This document shows positions 16,955-25,023 of a stretch of DNA of 33,337 nt, piece by piece; the first letter of the stretch is position 1, and every line of letters begins with the position of its first letter. The stretch covers positions 1 through 33,337 of the forward strand of contig JAKBYX010000019.1 in NCBI GenBank assembly GCA_021840255.1, given 5' to 3'. This stretch comes from Nitrospirota bacterium. GTDB lineage: Bacteria; Nitrospirota; Thermodesulfovibrionia; Thermodesulfovibrionales; JdFR-88. The position numbers and the translations under genes are program-made. Below the pieces are notes generated by a model. It saw only the letters and a list, made by a program, of their open reading frames with translations. It was not told the origin of the DNA and made no database searches.

Positions 16955-17816
16955 TCCAAACCTCCATTAATTTGACTTCCTTTATTATTGCATCTCCATC
17001 CGGCCCGCACCCGGGATCGTGAGGACCCTGGATATCACTTCCCGGAAGAAATCTGCCGCCAAGCATCCTGAACCGGTCGGGTGCGTCCGTTACGTAAAAA
17101 TCCCTCGCGGGAGGAAGGGAAGCGTCCCTGAAAAGGGCCTTTTCCCCAAGCACCCTTCTGATCTCTTTTGCGGTCTCTTTCGCGGAATCGATCAGGGTTA
17201 CGCCTTTGCCCATTACGGCGGCGATGGTCTTTTTCAAAAGGGGATAATGGGTGCAGCCCAGGAGGACCGTGTCTATCCCGTTTTCGGCAAAGCCGGAAAG
17301 ATAATTTTCAGCCGTAAGTATGGCCACCTCGTTGTCCACCCATCCCTCCTCGACAAGGGGCACAAACAGAGGACATGGCCTGGAGAAGACCTTTACTCCG
17401 GGGGAGAGGGTTTCAAGCACCCTGGCGTACGCCCCGCTCTTTATGGTGGTCTCTGTCCCTATGACCCCGATCCTTCCGTTTACAGACGCCTTGAGCGCCG
17501 CTCTTGCCCCGGGCTCGATCACTCCTATCACCGGCACCGGCGCCGCTTGCCTCAGGGCCTCCAGGCTGATCGCGCTTGCGGTATTGCATGCGATCACCAG
17601 CATCTTGATGCCCTTGGAAAGGAGAAACCCCATATTTTCGAAGCTGTACCTTGTGACTACCTCTGGCGATCTTATGCCATATGGCACCCGGGCCGTGTCC
17701 CCCAGGTAGATAGTGCTTTCTCCAGGCAGCTCCAGGATTATCTCCCTAAGGACCGTAAGCCCCCCCAGACCTGAATCGAATACGCCTATGGGCGCGCTAT
17801 TTACCGAGTGTTCCAT
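16929..17816 (-). CDS. murI: Glutamate racemase
   Basis: MurI supplies D-glutamate for peptidoglycan. The hallmarks are [16 protein letters not shown], the first catalytic cysteine in VIACNTASA, and the second in [10 protein letters not shown]. The ATG at 17816 has an AGGGG site 6 nt upstream and overlaps the GerMN gene; an in-frame TTG lies two codons earlier. About 295 residues is longer than the usual 265-270. The extra is a C-terminal tail rich in Gly, Pro and Asp. Its position between gerM-like and rph genes recalls the Bacillus racE-gerM-rph neighbourhood. Confidence 0.95.
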
Positions 17817-18462
17817 TGGCAACCCCTGTGGTTTGAGGAGAATTCGATATCCCCATCGCCCCCGGTGAATTTGTGGCCCCCGCCTGCGGGGTGTTTATTA
17901 TCAGCTCCTGTCCCAGGGGAACGTTTGCGAGCATATGGCCCCCGACGGTTTCGATCTCTTTGCCCTCGATAAGCAGACGCACGTCCTTTATCCCGCTGAC
18001 GTTTGAAAGAATGCTCTCGTAAAGCCCCCGCAGAAGCAGGTACTCGGTAAGCGCGTCGCCCTGGAAATTCCTGCGGAAGGCATCGGACAGGTCGATGAAA
18101 AGGACCCCGTCCGAGCTGAAATATGTCCCCAGTAGGTTCACGTCCGGAGGGATGGCCGGATCAAGCATTCCCGCGGGTCCCCTCAGATATGCCTGGACGG
18201 TGGCGCGCGCGGCGTCTTCCCGGGTCAATATCATCGGGGTAATCACCCTTTCTTCCATCTGCAGATAGCCGTTCACAGGATAATATATTTTCAAAACCGT
18301 GCTGCCCTGTACTTCCTGCTCCACCTGGGCAGCTGTGGGTTTCTGTGTCTGCTGCTTCGTGCCTTGGGAAAGATAGAGATACCCTGCTGTCAATCCGCCG
18401 GCAAAAAGAAGGAGCAGCGCCGCTGTTAAAATGACCTTGCGTCCGTGCTTAGCGTTTTGCAT
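17797..18462 (-). CDS. GerMN-domain protein, membrane-anchored
   Basis: An N-terminal membrane anchor (about residues 9-32) is followed by a threonine/glutamine-rich linker and one GerMN domain. That domain runs from about residue 57 to 185 (YYPVNGYLQMEERVI, then TREDAARATVQAYLRGP, then GVLFIDLSDAFRRNF). GerMN domains were named from Bacillus GerM but are common in non-spore-formers and lie near peptidoglycan genes. The tail is low in complexity (NSPGA, NSPQTTG repeats). The gene overlaps the amidase upstream by 14 bp and murI downstream by 20 bp, suggesting a cell-wall role. No reaction is known. Confidence 0.85.
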   Translation of the reverse strand: MQNAKHGRKVILTAALLLLFAGGLTAGYLYLSQGTKQQTQKPTAAQVEQEVQGSTVLKIYYPVNGYLQMEERVITPMILTREDAARATVQAYLRGPAGMLDPAIPPDVNLLGTYFSSDGVLFIDLSDAFRRNFQGDALTEYLLLRGLYESILSNVSGIKDVRLLIEGKEIETVGGHMLANVPLGQELIINTPQAGATNSPGAMGISNSPQTTGVANGTLGK

Positions 18463-19141
18463 TAAAGACCATTACCGCATTTGCCACAACCTGGGCAATG
18501 CGCCCGGCAGTGTTCGTGTCCCTGTAATTGAAATATGCGGGGCCCGGGCATTCAAGCATTACCGCGGGAGCCCCGATCCGGTCGAGAAGCGGAAGGGGTA
18601 TTTCCATATAGGATACGTTTACGCCGGGAAACGCCTGCCTTATCGACTGCTCAAGCGCTTGAGCGAAGCCCCTGCTTTTTTCTATATAGGGCCGTTGTCT
18701 GTTGGAGTAGAGGTAAAACTGCTTTAAATCGTCCTGGCCCTGGGGTACGCTGGTCACATAAATATTAAAGGCCCCGGTAGAAGACAGGTGTATGCTCAGG
18801 AAAAGGTCCGGGGATTTGGCCTGGACGGCCCTGGCCCTTTGGGATAGGTCCATATACCGGTCTATTGGTCTTACGGCAAACGCCCCCGTTCCACCGGCCC
18901 TGAGGGTGGAGATTATCGCCCTGGCGATCTCAAGGTCTGCGTCTTTTTCCTTTATCTGCTGGCCGCTCCGGGTGTTGTAGACTATTCCGTCATCGTATCC
19001 CCCATGGCCGGCGTCGACGGCCACAATCTCCCCCGGCGATGACCCCGCGCTCCTGGAGGTTTGCACCCATATGGTCATAAAGGCCATGCAGACAATGAAG
19101 GCGGAAAGGATTTTATTTGTTACTTTTACTCTGGGCCGCAC
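18449..19141 (-). CDS. N-acetylmuramoyl-L-alanine amidase (Amidase_3 family)
   Basis: This zinc amidase cleaves the bond between MurNAc and the stem peptide. Zinc ligands and catalytic positions are visible: DAGHGG near residue 43-48, a Glu in KEKDADLEIARAI, the His in LSIHLSS, and a Glu in VMLECP near the C-terminus. A signal peptide or anchor occupies residues 10-31 and directs it to the periplasm. The GTG start overlaps the end of fmt by 29 nt, so translation may be coupled. About 230 residues is compact: no cell-wall binding module is attached. Its co-operon partner GerMN suggests joint action at the wall. Confidence 0.92.
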   Translation of the reverse strand: MRPRVKVTNKILSAFIVCMAFMTIWVQTSRSAGSSPGEIVAVDAGHGGYDDGIVYNTRSGQQIKEKDADLEIARAIISTLRAGGTGAFAVRPIDRYMDLSQRARAVQAKSPDLFLSIHLSSTGAFNIYVTSVPQGQDDLKQFYLYSNRQRPYIEKSRGFAQALEQSIRQAFPGVNVSYMEIPLPLLDRIGAPAVMLECPGPAYFNYRDTNTAGRIAQVVANAVMVFNAKR

Positions 19142-20066
19142 CGTTAAAGATGTCCTTTTCCTTTATTTTTCTTCCCTGCAGGAACGCCTGGGCTGACATC
19201 GGGTTTTTCCCCTCCGGCTGTATGGTAACAAGCGATAGCAGTCCCTCAGCCGTGCCTGCGAGCAGTTCTCCCCGCGCCTTTGCCACCTCTCCCGGAGCTG
19301 CGCTGCCGCTTCTGGTTTCCGCTTTCAATATCTTTATCCTTTCGCCGTCCAGGAAAAAAAAGGCGCCGGGCCACGGGTTCATCCCCCTAACAAAATTAAA
19401 AAGCTCTCCGGCGGTTTGCCCCCAATTGATCAGCCCTTCTTCTTTTCTGAGGGGCGGCGCATAGGTTGCCTCTCCCTCCTGGGGACGGGGTTTTACTGTT
19501 CCTTCCCTCATTCCTTTCAGTGTTTTTAAAAGCAGCGCGGCCCCTATTTCAGCCAGCCGTTCAGAAAGGGACGCGGCATCGTCATCGCTTCGGATAGCGG
19601 TTTTTTCCACAAGAAGGATGTCACCCGTATCAAGCCCCTTATCCATACGCATCGTGGTGACCCCTGTTTCTTTTAACCCGCTTATTATTGCCCTGGCGAT
19701 GGGAGAGGCGCCCCTCAGCTGGGGTAAAACCGATGCGTGCACGTTCACCGGAGCGATCCTGGGTATGGAGAGTACCTCTTCAGTGAGTATCTTGCCGTAA
19801 GCCGCCACCACGAGGAACTCGGGCGAGTAACTTTTGATTTCCTCCACGAACTCCCTGCCCTTAAGGGAAGTTGGCTGGAGGACGCGAAGCCCATACCTTA
19901 GAGCGGTTTCCTGGACGGGCGGCGCTTTCGGGCTTTTTTTATTTTTCCCCCTGCCGGAAAGCGCATCTTTGCGTGTAACTACCGCCGCGATCTCCTCTCC
20001 TGATCCATGCAGGGCTTCCAAGGACGAGACGGCAAACATGGGGGTGCCAAAAAAAACGATGGACAT
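19113..20066 (-). CDS. fmt: Methionyl-tRNA formyltransferase
   Basis: Fmt formylates initiator Met-tRNA. The N-terminal domain begins IVFFGTPMFAVSSLEAL, with the tetrahydrofolate/catalytic region NVHASVLPQLRGASPIARAI (His and Asn of the active site near residue 110) and MRMDKGLDTGDIL. The C-terminal OB-like domain carries WPGAFFFLDGERIKILKA. At 317 residues it is normal. The gene sits 7 bp after def, the classic def-fmt pair for N-formylmethionine handling. The junction with the amidase gene downstream is unusual in function but tight in spacing. Confidence 0.97.
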   Translation of the reverse strand: MSIVFFGTPMFAVSSLEALHGSGEEIAAVVTRKDALSGRGKNKKSPKAPPVQETALRYGLRVLQPTSLKGREFVEEIKSYSPEFLVVAAYGKILTEEVLSIPRIAPVNVHASVLPQLRGASPIARAIISGLKETGVTTMRMDKGLDTGDILLVEKTAIRSDDDAASLSERLAEIGAALLLKTLKGMREGTVKPRPQEGEATYAPPLRKEEGLINWGQTAGELFNFVRGMNPWPGAFFFLDGERIKILKAETRSGSAAPGEVAKARGELLAGTAEGLLSLVTIQPEGKNPMSAQAFLQGRKIKEKDIFNGAAQSKSNK

Positions 20067-20073
20067 GATCTTT

Positions 20074-20583
20074 TTACTCTGCGCGGCCCTTCTTGAAAAT
20101 GCGTTTTTTATAAAGGCTTCTTTTAAGCGGGCTTGCCTTATCGAGGATAAGTTTGCCGTACAGGTGGTCTATCTCATGCTGCAGCGCTATCGCCAGGAGC
20201 CCGCTGGCCTCTATTTCCATCGGCTTGCCTTCCCGGTCGAACCCTTTCACAAAGACCTTGCTGGCCCGTTCGACCAACGACTTGAAATCGGGAAGGCTCA
20301 GGCATCCCTCCTCCTCTTCCGAGATCCCTTCAGCGGCAATAATGACTGGATTGACGAGTGTGATGAGCGGATGTTTCTTTTCTTCCCTGGAATTAACATC
20401 TATCACCAGGAGGTTTTGGGATATCCCCACCTGCGGGGCGGCAAGACCCACGCCGGGCGCCGCGTACATGGTCTCAACCATGTCGTCTATCAGGCGTTGA
20501 AGGTCGCCCGTTATATTGGACACATCCTTCGCTTTTTCTCTCAGTACCCGGTCCGGGTAAGTCCTGATCCTTAAAAGACCCAT
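20074..20583 (-). CDS. def: Peptide deformylase
   Basis: Def removes the formyl group from nascent proteins. All three motifs are present: GVGLAAPQVG (about 45-54), EEGCLSLPD (about 91-99) and the metal-binding HEIDHLYG (about 136-143). The 169 residues match a type 1 enzyme. A TATAAT ends 6 nt before the ATG and no Shine-Dalgarno sequence exists, so the def-fmt operon may start with a leaderless message. The zinc-ribbon gene ends 55 bp upstream. Confidence 0.97.
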   Translation of the reverse strand: MGLLRIRTYPDRVLREKAKDVSNITGDLQRLIDDMVETMYAAPGVGLAAPQVGISQNLLVIDVNSREEKKHPLITLVNPVIIAAEGISEEEEGCLSLPDFKSLVERASKVFVKGFDREGKPMEIEASGLLAIALQHEIDHLYGKLILDKASPLKRSLYKKRIFKKGRAE

Positions 20584-20589
20584 TTGATT

Positions 20590-20595
20590 ATTATA
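20590..20595 (-). promoter_or_regulatory. Consensus -10 element directly before def
   Basis: A perfect TATAAT on the minus strand ends 6 nt before the def ATG, the same spacing as at tatB. No Shine-Dalgarno sequence lies between. The region where a -35 would sit does not resemble TTGACA. Confidence 0.5.
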
Positions 20596-20638
20596 TTATT
20601 TTTTTAAAAATTGAGTTTCCATGCGGCGCGCTATCCAT

Positions 20639-21016
20639 TCAATTCTTCCCTGTTGTCTTTTTAAGGAACAGGTACTTGGGACGGCGGTCGAGTAGTGCCC
20701 CGACGCCTTCCGCGCCGCCCGGCCCCCGGAAATAGCGGCCAAGCCTCTTGTCGAAGCTGATTATCTCTTCCTGGTAATCGGCTTCGGATGCATTCTGGGC
20801 GGCGTCATAGTCCTCGTTATAAAGCAAGGTCAGCGCGTCATTGAACGCCTCGCCCAGCAGCCGTCCGGTCTCATCATACGCATAGACGGCGCCGCATTCG
20901 CACCGCCCCCCCGTGATCTCGCCGAAGCGCAGCTGCATTGCATGAGGCTCTTCAGGGACCCTTCCGCAAAATGGGCAGGTGAGCACCCGGTGACGGTCGA
21001 ACCCGGCGTATCTCAT
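20639..21016 (-). CDS. Hypothetical zinc-ribbon protein
   Basis: The 125-residue product has four cysteines arranged as CPFC (14-17) and CEC (39-41), which suggests a small zinc ribbon. The rest is acidic and then basic, ending in PKYLFLKKTTGKN. The family is not recognised. It has a strong GAGGAGG ribosome site and starts 21 bp after the argJ stop, so it is translated from the argJ transcript. The segment YAYDETGRLLGEAFNDALTLLYNEDYD looks like a folded helical domain. Confidence 0.75.
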   Translation of the reverse strand: MRYAGFDRHRVLTCPFCGRVPEEPHAMQLRFGEITGGRCECGAVYAYDETGRLLGEAFNDALTLLYNEDYDAAQNASEADYQEEIISFDKRLGRYFRGPGGAEGVGALLDRRPKYLFLKKTTGKN

Positions 21017-21037
21017 CTTGCTGAATATGCCTCCTCA

Positions 21038-22225
21038 TCACGTCCTGTACTCTGCATTTATCCTCACATATTCATCGGTGAGATCGCAGGTCAGCACTTT
21101 TTCGCTCCAGACGCCAAGGTTCAGATCAACCACCAGGCTTATCTCTTTGCTGGCCTTAAGGAGCCTGCCGGCCTCGGCGTCCTTCCCTTTGGACTTGCCC
21201 CCGCCAACGATCTTGATCTTTCCCATGTAAATATCGACTTTTTCCTCTTCTATGCTTATCCCGGAGCGACCAAGGGCCGCCATGATCCTGCCCCAGTTTG
21301 CATCGTTTCCGAAAAAGGCGGTTTTAACCAAAGGTGAATCGGCTATGGTGAAGGCGCCTGAAAGGGCGTCTTTTTTTGTTTTGGCCCCTTTTACATGCAC
21401 CTCTATCAATTTGGTGGCCCCTTCTCCGTCCCTGGCGACCATGCGGGCCAGCTCTGTTGTTATGTCATCCAGCGCGCGGCTGAACTGGGCGTATCCCCCG
21501 GAAGATATCTTGACCGGCGGGTTCCCGGCAAGGCCGTTTGCCATTAGCAAAACCGTGTCAGATGTAGAGGTGTCCCCGTCCACCGTTATACGGTTGAACG
21601 ATTTATCAACCGAATCTCTGAGCGCCCTGTTCAACGCGGCTTTGCCGATCCCGATGTCCGTAATTATGAAGCAGAGCATCGTTGCCATATTGGGGTGTAT
21701 CATCCCCGAACCCTTTGCCACCGCCGCGATCCGGACTTCCCTTCCATCCAGTTTGAAGCTCCTGGCCGCGTATTTGGGGAATGTATCGGTCGTCATCATG
21801 GCGCGGGCAACATCCTCGAATCCCGAAACCAGCGCCCCTGAGCCCTTAGCCATGGCGGCAAGCACCGGCTTTATCCTCTCCATCGGCATTGGCGTTCCTA
21901 TGACGCCTGTTGAGGCCACATAAACCGTCTCCTCATCGATTCCCAGCCCAAGCGCGGCGATGCGGGCCATCTCCCTGGCGTCCCTTATCCCCTTCTGGCC
22001 GTTGCAGACGTTCGCGTTGCCGCTGTTTACGACAATCGCCCCCGCCCTGCCTTTTTTTATGCGTTCGATGTCCAGCTTTACAGGCGCGCCCTTTATCCTG
22101 TTTGTGGTGAAGACCCCGGCAATAGCCGCTTCCTTTTCACTGAATATCACTGCCATGTCGGGCCTGCCGGGCTTTTTTATGGCCGCCTCCGCTACGCCGA
22201 AACTGAAACCCTTTGGAATCTTCAT
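21038..22225 (-). CDS. argJ: Bifunctional ornithine acetyltransferase/N-acetylglutamate synthase
   Basis: ArgJ transfers the acetyl group from N-acetylornithine to glutamate in the cyclic arginine route. It is made as a precursor that cleaves itself before the nucleophilic Thr; here the site is in NMATMLCF near residue 186. Other family markers are GVFTTNRIKGAPV, NSGNANVCNGQKG, and the C-terminal NDANWGRIMAALGRSG. With 395 residues it is of full length. argC lies about 0.8 kb upstream on the same strand, separated by a cytochrome gene of opposite orientation. The presence of argJ implies the acetyl-recycling version of the pathway. Confidence 0.97.
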   Translation of the reverse strand: MKIPKGFSFGVAEAAIKKPGRPDMAVIFSEKEAAIAGVFTTNRIKGAPVKLDIERIKKGRAGAIVVNSGNANVCNGQKGIRDAREMARIAALGLGIDEETVYVASTGVIGTPMPMERIKPVLAAMAKGSGALVSGFEDVARAMMTTDTFPKYAARSFKLDGREVRIAAVAKGSGMIHPNMATMLCFIITDIGIGKAALNRALRDSVDKSFNRITVDGDTSTSDTVLLMANGLAGNPPVKISSGGYAQFSRALDDITTELARMVARDGEGATKLIEVHVKGAKTKKDALSGAFTIADSPLVKTAFFGNDANWGRIMAALGRSGISIEEEKVDIYMGKIKIVGGGKSKGKDAEAGRLLKASKEISLVVDLNLGVWSEKVLTCDLTDEYVRINAEYRT

Positions 22226-22261
22226 CTCGGGAATAAACCTTTCAGATAAATTTTTTTATTT

Positions 22262-22290
22262 TTATTATTGTGCCCTATAAATCCGGTCAA
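22262..22290 (-). promoter_or_regulatory. Candidate argJ promoter
   Basis: On the minus strand TTGACC (22290-22285) and TAATAA (22267-22262) are 17 bp apart. The predicted start would leave a leader of about 30 nt before the argJ ATG. The -10 is a weak match. Confidence 0.35.
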
Positions 22291-22322
22291 TTATATATTA
22301 TTTCAAAAAATGAATTTTTTCC

Positions 22323-22342
22323 CCGGTTTTTTCTGAAACCGG
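22323..22342. repeat. Perfect 7-bp-stem hairpin upstream of argJ
   Basis: CCGGTTT and AAACCGG flank a 6-nt loop. A second dyad, AAAAAAT/ATTTTTT with a 2-bp centre, lies 2 bp to the left (22305-22320). The T-run precedes rather than follows the hairpin on the plus strand, and an A-run follows on the minus strand, so neither strand gives a standard terminator. Confidence 0.55.
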
Positions 22343-22544
22343 CCGTAACGGATGTATGTTATTTCATGCAGGGCCGTCGAGGCTTGCATTTGAACCGAAT
22401 TCGGGGGAGAGCGGCCAAAGATTCAAGGCCAGGAAATGTTAAAATGGAAGGCTTTCCGCTTTACAAATAAAGTCTCTTTCAGCTAAATTTTTATTTGATT
22501 TAAAAAAGCTTCTTTAAAAAAAATCTCTTTACGGAGAGTCAGAA

Positions 22545-22946
22545 ATGATAAAGCTCAGACGAGTCTCTTTTTTTGTTTTTTCTGTTTTTTTAGAGGTGGC
22601 GGTCCTGGCGTTTTTTTCTTTCTGCCTGTTGCCAGCCGGGGGTAGGGAGGCATTTGCAGCCGGGGCGTCCGGCTGTGTCACCGGGCAGTGCCACAGTGGG
22701 ATAAACAAGGACAAATTTGTTCATGGCCCGGTGGCCATCGGCGCTTGCCTATTCTGCCACCGCAAGACAGGAACGCACAAATTCAAGCCGGTCCCGGAGA
22801 ACATTTCCGGTTTGTGTTATCAATGCCATGACAGGACGGAAATGGTAAAAACCCACCCGCCCGTGAAGGCCACAAAATGCACAGTGTGCCATAGTCCCCA
22901 CCATTCGCGGTATAAATATATGTTGCGGTCCAGAGGGGGCCAGTGA
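22545..22946 (+). CDS. Periplasmic tetrahaem cytochrome c (doubled CXXCH type)
   Basis: A long signal peptide ends near residue 40 (AFAAGA). Four haem sites follow: CVTGQCH at 44-50, an unusual CX4CH spacing, then CLFCH (68), CYQCH (91) and CTVCH (112). Further histidines (60, 78, 104, 119, 120) could be axial ligands. The later motifs match the doubled CXXCH domain found in multihaem electron carriers. CX4CH sites are known in tetrahaem cytochromes c3. The ATG has a GGAGAG site 6 nt upstream. It sits alone between argJ and argC on the opposite strand and suggests anaerobic or extracytoplasmic electron transfer. Confidence 0.88.
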   Translation: MIKLRRVSFFVFSVFLEVAVLAFFSFCLLPAGGREAFAAGASGCVTGQCHSGINKDKFVHGPVAIGACLFCHRKTGTHKFKPVPENISGLCYQCHDRTEMVKTHPPVKATKCTVCHSPHHSRYKYMLRSRGGQ

Positions 22947-22983
22947 CGGGTTTTTAATGGGGGATCATTGCATCGGGACCTGA

Positions 22984-23040
22984 TCAAATCAAATCAAATA
23001 AAAAGTATGGAGAAGGCCAGCCTGTTAAAAAAACTTTTAT
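22984..23040. terminator. Possible bidirectional terminator between convergent genes
   Basis: A TCAAA triplet repeat (22984-22998) precedes an AT-rich dyad with arms ATAAAAAGT (22998-23006) and ACTTTTAT (23033-23040). T-rich sequence follows on each strand. It lies between the convergent tetrahaem gene and argC. The stem is weak. Confidence 0.3.
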
Positions 23041-23042
23041 TT

Positions 23043-24083
23043 TTAGGGGAAAGCGGCGAGAGTGGAGAGGGCGGTGTCTTCCGGGAATCCCATCATCAGG
23101 TTCATGTTGTGCACTGCCTGGCCGGCCGCGCCTTTCACCAGGTTATCTATGGCCGTAATCACAATAAGCGTTCCGGTCCGCGCATCGAATTTAAGCCCTA
23201 TGTCGCAGCGGTTCGTGCCCTTGACCGCGCTTATATTGGGCAGCTCGTCATGGCCCAGCACCCGCACAAAGGGTTCTCCCCGGTACGCCTTCTCATAGAT
23301 AGAGATCACGCTTTCCGTGGCCAGCTTTTTCGTGGTTTTCAGGTAGATGGTTGTCAATATCCCCCTGTTTACAGGAAGCAGGTGAGGGGTGAAATTGATG
23401 GTCACCTCTTTTTTTGCAATTAAAGAAAGTTCCTGCTCGATTTCCGGGGTATGCCTGTGCACCCCCACTGAATATGCCTTGAAGCCCTCATTTACCTCGC
23501 AGAACGAGAACCTTGTATCGGACTGCCTTCCGGCTCCGGAGGTGCCGGATTTGGAATCCACGATTATGCCATCGGGACTTGCAAGTCCGCTTTTGAGAGC
23601 GGGATAGATACCCAGGATGGCCCCGGTAGGATAGCAGCCGGGGTTTGCCACGAGGCTTGTCATTTTAATCTTTGTCCTGTGGAGTTCCGGAAGGCCGTAG
23701 ACGGCCTTTTTAAGCACGTCCCCGTGCTCGTGAGGAGTATTGTACCACTGCTCGTAGACTAAACGGTCCCTGATCCTGAAATCAGCGGACAGGTCCACCA
23801 CTTTCCTGCCTTCCCTGTGCAGCAGGGCGACCGCAGGCTGGGACGCTTTGTGGGGGAGGGCCATGAAAAAGAAATCGGCTTTTTCAAGCAGAGCTGCCGG
23901 CTCAAGCGGCTCGAAGAGGATGTCTCCGTATTTGCTTAAATGCGGGAATATCTCAACCGGGCTTCTGCCAGCCGATTTTTCGGAGGTCACCGAGACAACG
24001 CGGACGCCGTGGTGTCCCGATAGTATTCTCAAAAGCTCGGCGCCAGCGTAACCGCTGGCGCCGCAGATAGCTACCTTTAACAT
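23043..24083 (-). CDS. argC: N-acetyl-gamma-glutamyl-phosphate reductase
   Basis: ArgC reduces acetylglutamyl phosphate to the semialdehyde with NADPH. The N-terminal nucleotide-binding loop is GASGYAGAELLRIL (residues 8-21). The catalytic cysteine lies in VANPGCYPTGAILG near 149. Later conserved stretches are SGTSGAGR and the His-containing HRHTPEIEQEL. The 346 residues are full length. Its ATG is 16 bp after the rpsI stop, so argC is the third gene of the rplM-rpsI operon. This ties arginine synthesis to ribosomal protein expression. Confidence 0.97.
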   Translation of the reverse strand: MLKVAICGASGYAGAELLRILSGHHGVRVVSVTSEKSAGRSPVEIFPHLSKYGDILFEPLEPAALLEKADFFFMALPHKASQPAVALLHREGRKVVDLSADFRIRDRLVYEQWYNTPHEHGDVLKKAVYGLPELHRTKIKMTSLVANPGCYPTGAILGIYPALKSGLASPDGIIVDSKSGTSGAGRQSDTRFSFCEVNEGFKAYSVGVHRHTPEIEQELSLIAKKEVTINFTPHLLPVNRGILTTIYLKTTKKLATESVISIYEKAYRGEPFVRVLGHDELPNISAVKGTNRCDIGLKFDARTGTLIVITAIDNLVKGAAGQAVHNMNLMMGFPEDTALSTLAAFP

Positions 24084-24099
24084 GACTTTACTTCTCTTT

Positions 24100-24492
24100 T
24101 TATCTCTTGGAGAACTGGAATCTCTTTCTTGCGGCCTTCTGGCCGTATTTCTTTCTTTCCTTGAGCCTGGGGTCCCTGGTGAGGAAGCCTTCCTTTTTGA
24201 GCTTCGGCCTCAGGTCGTTGTCCAGAGCTGTGAGGGCCCTGGATATGCCGTGCCTCAACGCTCCGGCCTGTCCGCTCATCCCTCCGCCCTCAACGTTGGC
24301 GGTAATGTCATATTTCCCGGTGAGTCCGCACAGTTCGATTGGCTGCCTGATCATCATCCGGAGGGTTTCTCTCGGGAAATAATCATCTACCGGTTTTTTG
24401 TTGACGATGATCTGTCCTGTCCCGGGAACCAGGTTGACCCGCGCAATCGAAGTCTTTCTTCTGCCTGTCGTCTTGTATGAGATCTCCGCCAT
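24100..24492 (-). CDS. rpsI: 30S ribosomal protein S9
   Basis: S9 contacts the P-site tRNA anticodon region of the 30S head. Family features are [19 protein letters not shown] at residues 8-26, [19 protein letters not shown], and the basic C-terminus [10 protein letters not shown] that reaches the P site. The 130 residues match E. coli S9 exactly in length class. A GAGGAGAT ribosome site precedes the ATG, and rplM ends 29 bp upstream. Confidence 0.98.
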   Translation of the reverse strand: MAEISYKTTGRRKTSIARVNLVPGTGQIIVNKKPVDDYFPRETLRMMIRQPIELCGLTGKYDITANVEGGGMSGQAGALRHGISRALTALDNDLRPKLKKEGFLTRDPRLKERKKYGQKAARKRFQFSKR

Positions 24493-24521
24493 TCTATATA
24501 TCTCCTCGGTTAGTTTGCTTT

Positions 24522-24953
24522 TTACTGGATGGAAAGCGTCTCCGGCTGCTGTGCCGAATGAGGGTGCTCAGGACCGCTGTACACCTTGAGTTTTTTGATC
24601 ATCTGGCGTCCGAGCCTGTTTTTTGGCAACATGCCGTGAACCGCGTTCACGAGCACCTGTTCCGGCCTCCTCGAAAGCAGACTTTTGGCCGTTTCAGCCC
24701 TGAGTCCTCCGGGGTAGTTTGAATGCCTGTAGTAAACCTTCTGGTCAAGTTTCTTGCCGGTAAGCCTCACTTTTTCCGCATTAACGACCACCACGAAATC
24801 TCCGGTGTCCACATGCGGGGTAAATATTGCCTTGTGCTTGCCCCTTAAGTATACTGCTATGCGGGTGGCCAGTCTGCCAAGCACCAGATCTCTGGCGTCA
24901 ACAACATACCACTTCCGCTCGACTTCGTTCTTTTTTGCAAACTGGGTCTTCAT
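24522..24953 (-). CDS. rplM: 50S ribosomal protein L13
   Basis: L13 is an early-assembling 50S protein. The sequence has [19 protein letters not shown] (residues 15-33), [28 protein letters not shown] and [22 protein letters not shown], all in order. With 143 residues it is of typical size. A GGAAGG/AAGG-type site precedes the ATG and a good promoter lies about 30 bp upstream. It leads the rplM-rpsI-argC unit. Confidence 0.98.
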   Translation of the reverse strand: MKTQFAKKNEVERKWYVVDARDLVLGRLATRIAVYLRGKHKAIFTPHVDTGDFVVVVNAEKVRLTGKKLDQKVYYRHSNYPGGLRAETAKSLLSRRPEQVLVNAVHGMLPKNRLGRQMIKKLKVYSGPEHPHSAQQPETLSIQ

Positions 24954-24985
24954 CCTTCACCTTCCTAGCCTCTCTGGATTCATGA

Positions 24986-25014
24986 ATTTTATAAGATAAT
25001 CGAAAAACTGTCCA
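24986..25014 (-). promoter_or_regulatory. Promoter of the rplM-rpsI-argC operon
   Basis: On the minus strand TGGACA (25014-25009) and TAAAAT (24991-24986) are 17 bp apart, each matching consensus at five of six positions. A TTGACA (25022-25017) lies 8 bp further upstream and may be an alternative -35. Confidence 0.6.
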
Positions 25015-25023
25015 GATGTCAAT

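Larger units (their letters stand above)
22226..22544. other. Non-coding gap between argJ and the tetrahaem cytochrome
   Basis: This 319-bp stretch is AT-rich at both ends. It holds a likely argJ promoter (22262-22290, minus), an A/T dyad at 22305-22320, a perfect GC-containing hairpin at 22323-22342, and an unexplained more GC-rich middle (about 22340-22450). The 66-codon GTG-started frame at 22270-22470 is not convincing as a gene. No tRNA or known riboswitch was recognised. Confidence 0.6.

Noticed and set aside
22302-22314. TTCA/TGAA dyad as an ArgR operator before argJ
   Set aside because: The arms are in the opposite orientation to the TGAAT...ATTCA arrangement of known ARG boxes, and the sequence is mostly A and T runs.
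22323-22342. Hairpin as a factor-independent terminator
   Set aside because: The T-run precedes the stem on the plus strand, and an A-run follows on the minus strand.
22270-22470. 66-codon GTG-started frame in the argJ-cytochrome gap
   Set aside because: There is no ribosome site, the composition is not protein-like, and it overlaps the argJ promoter and the hairpin.
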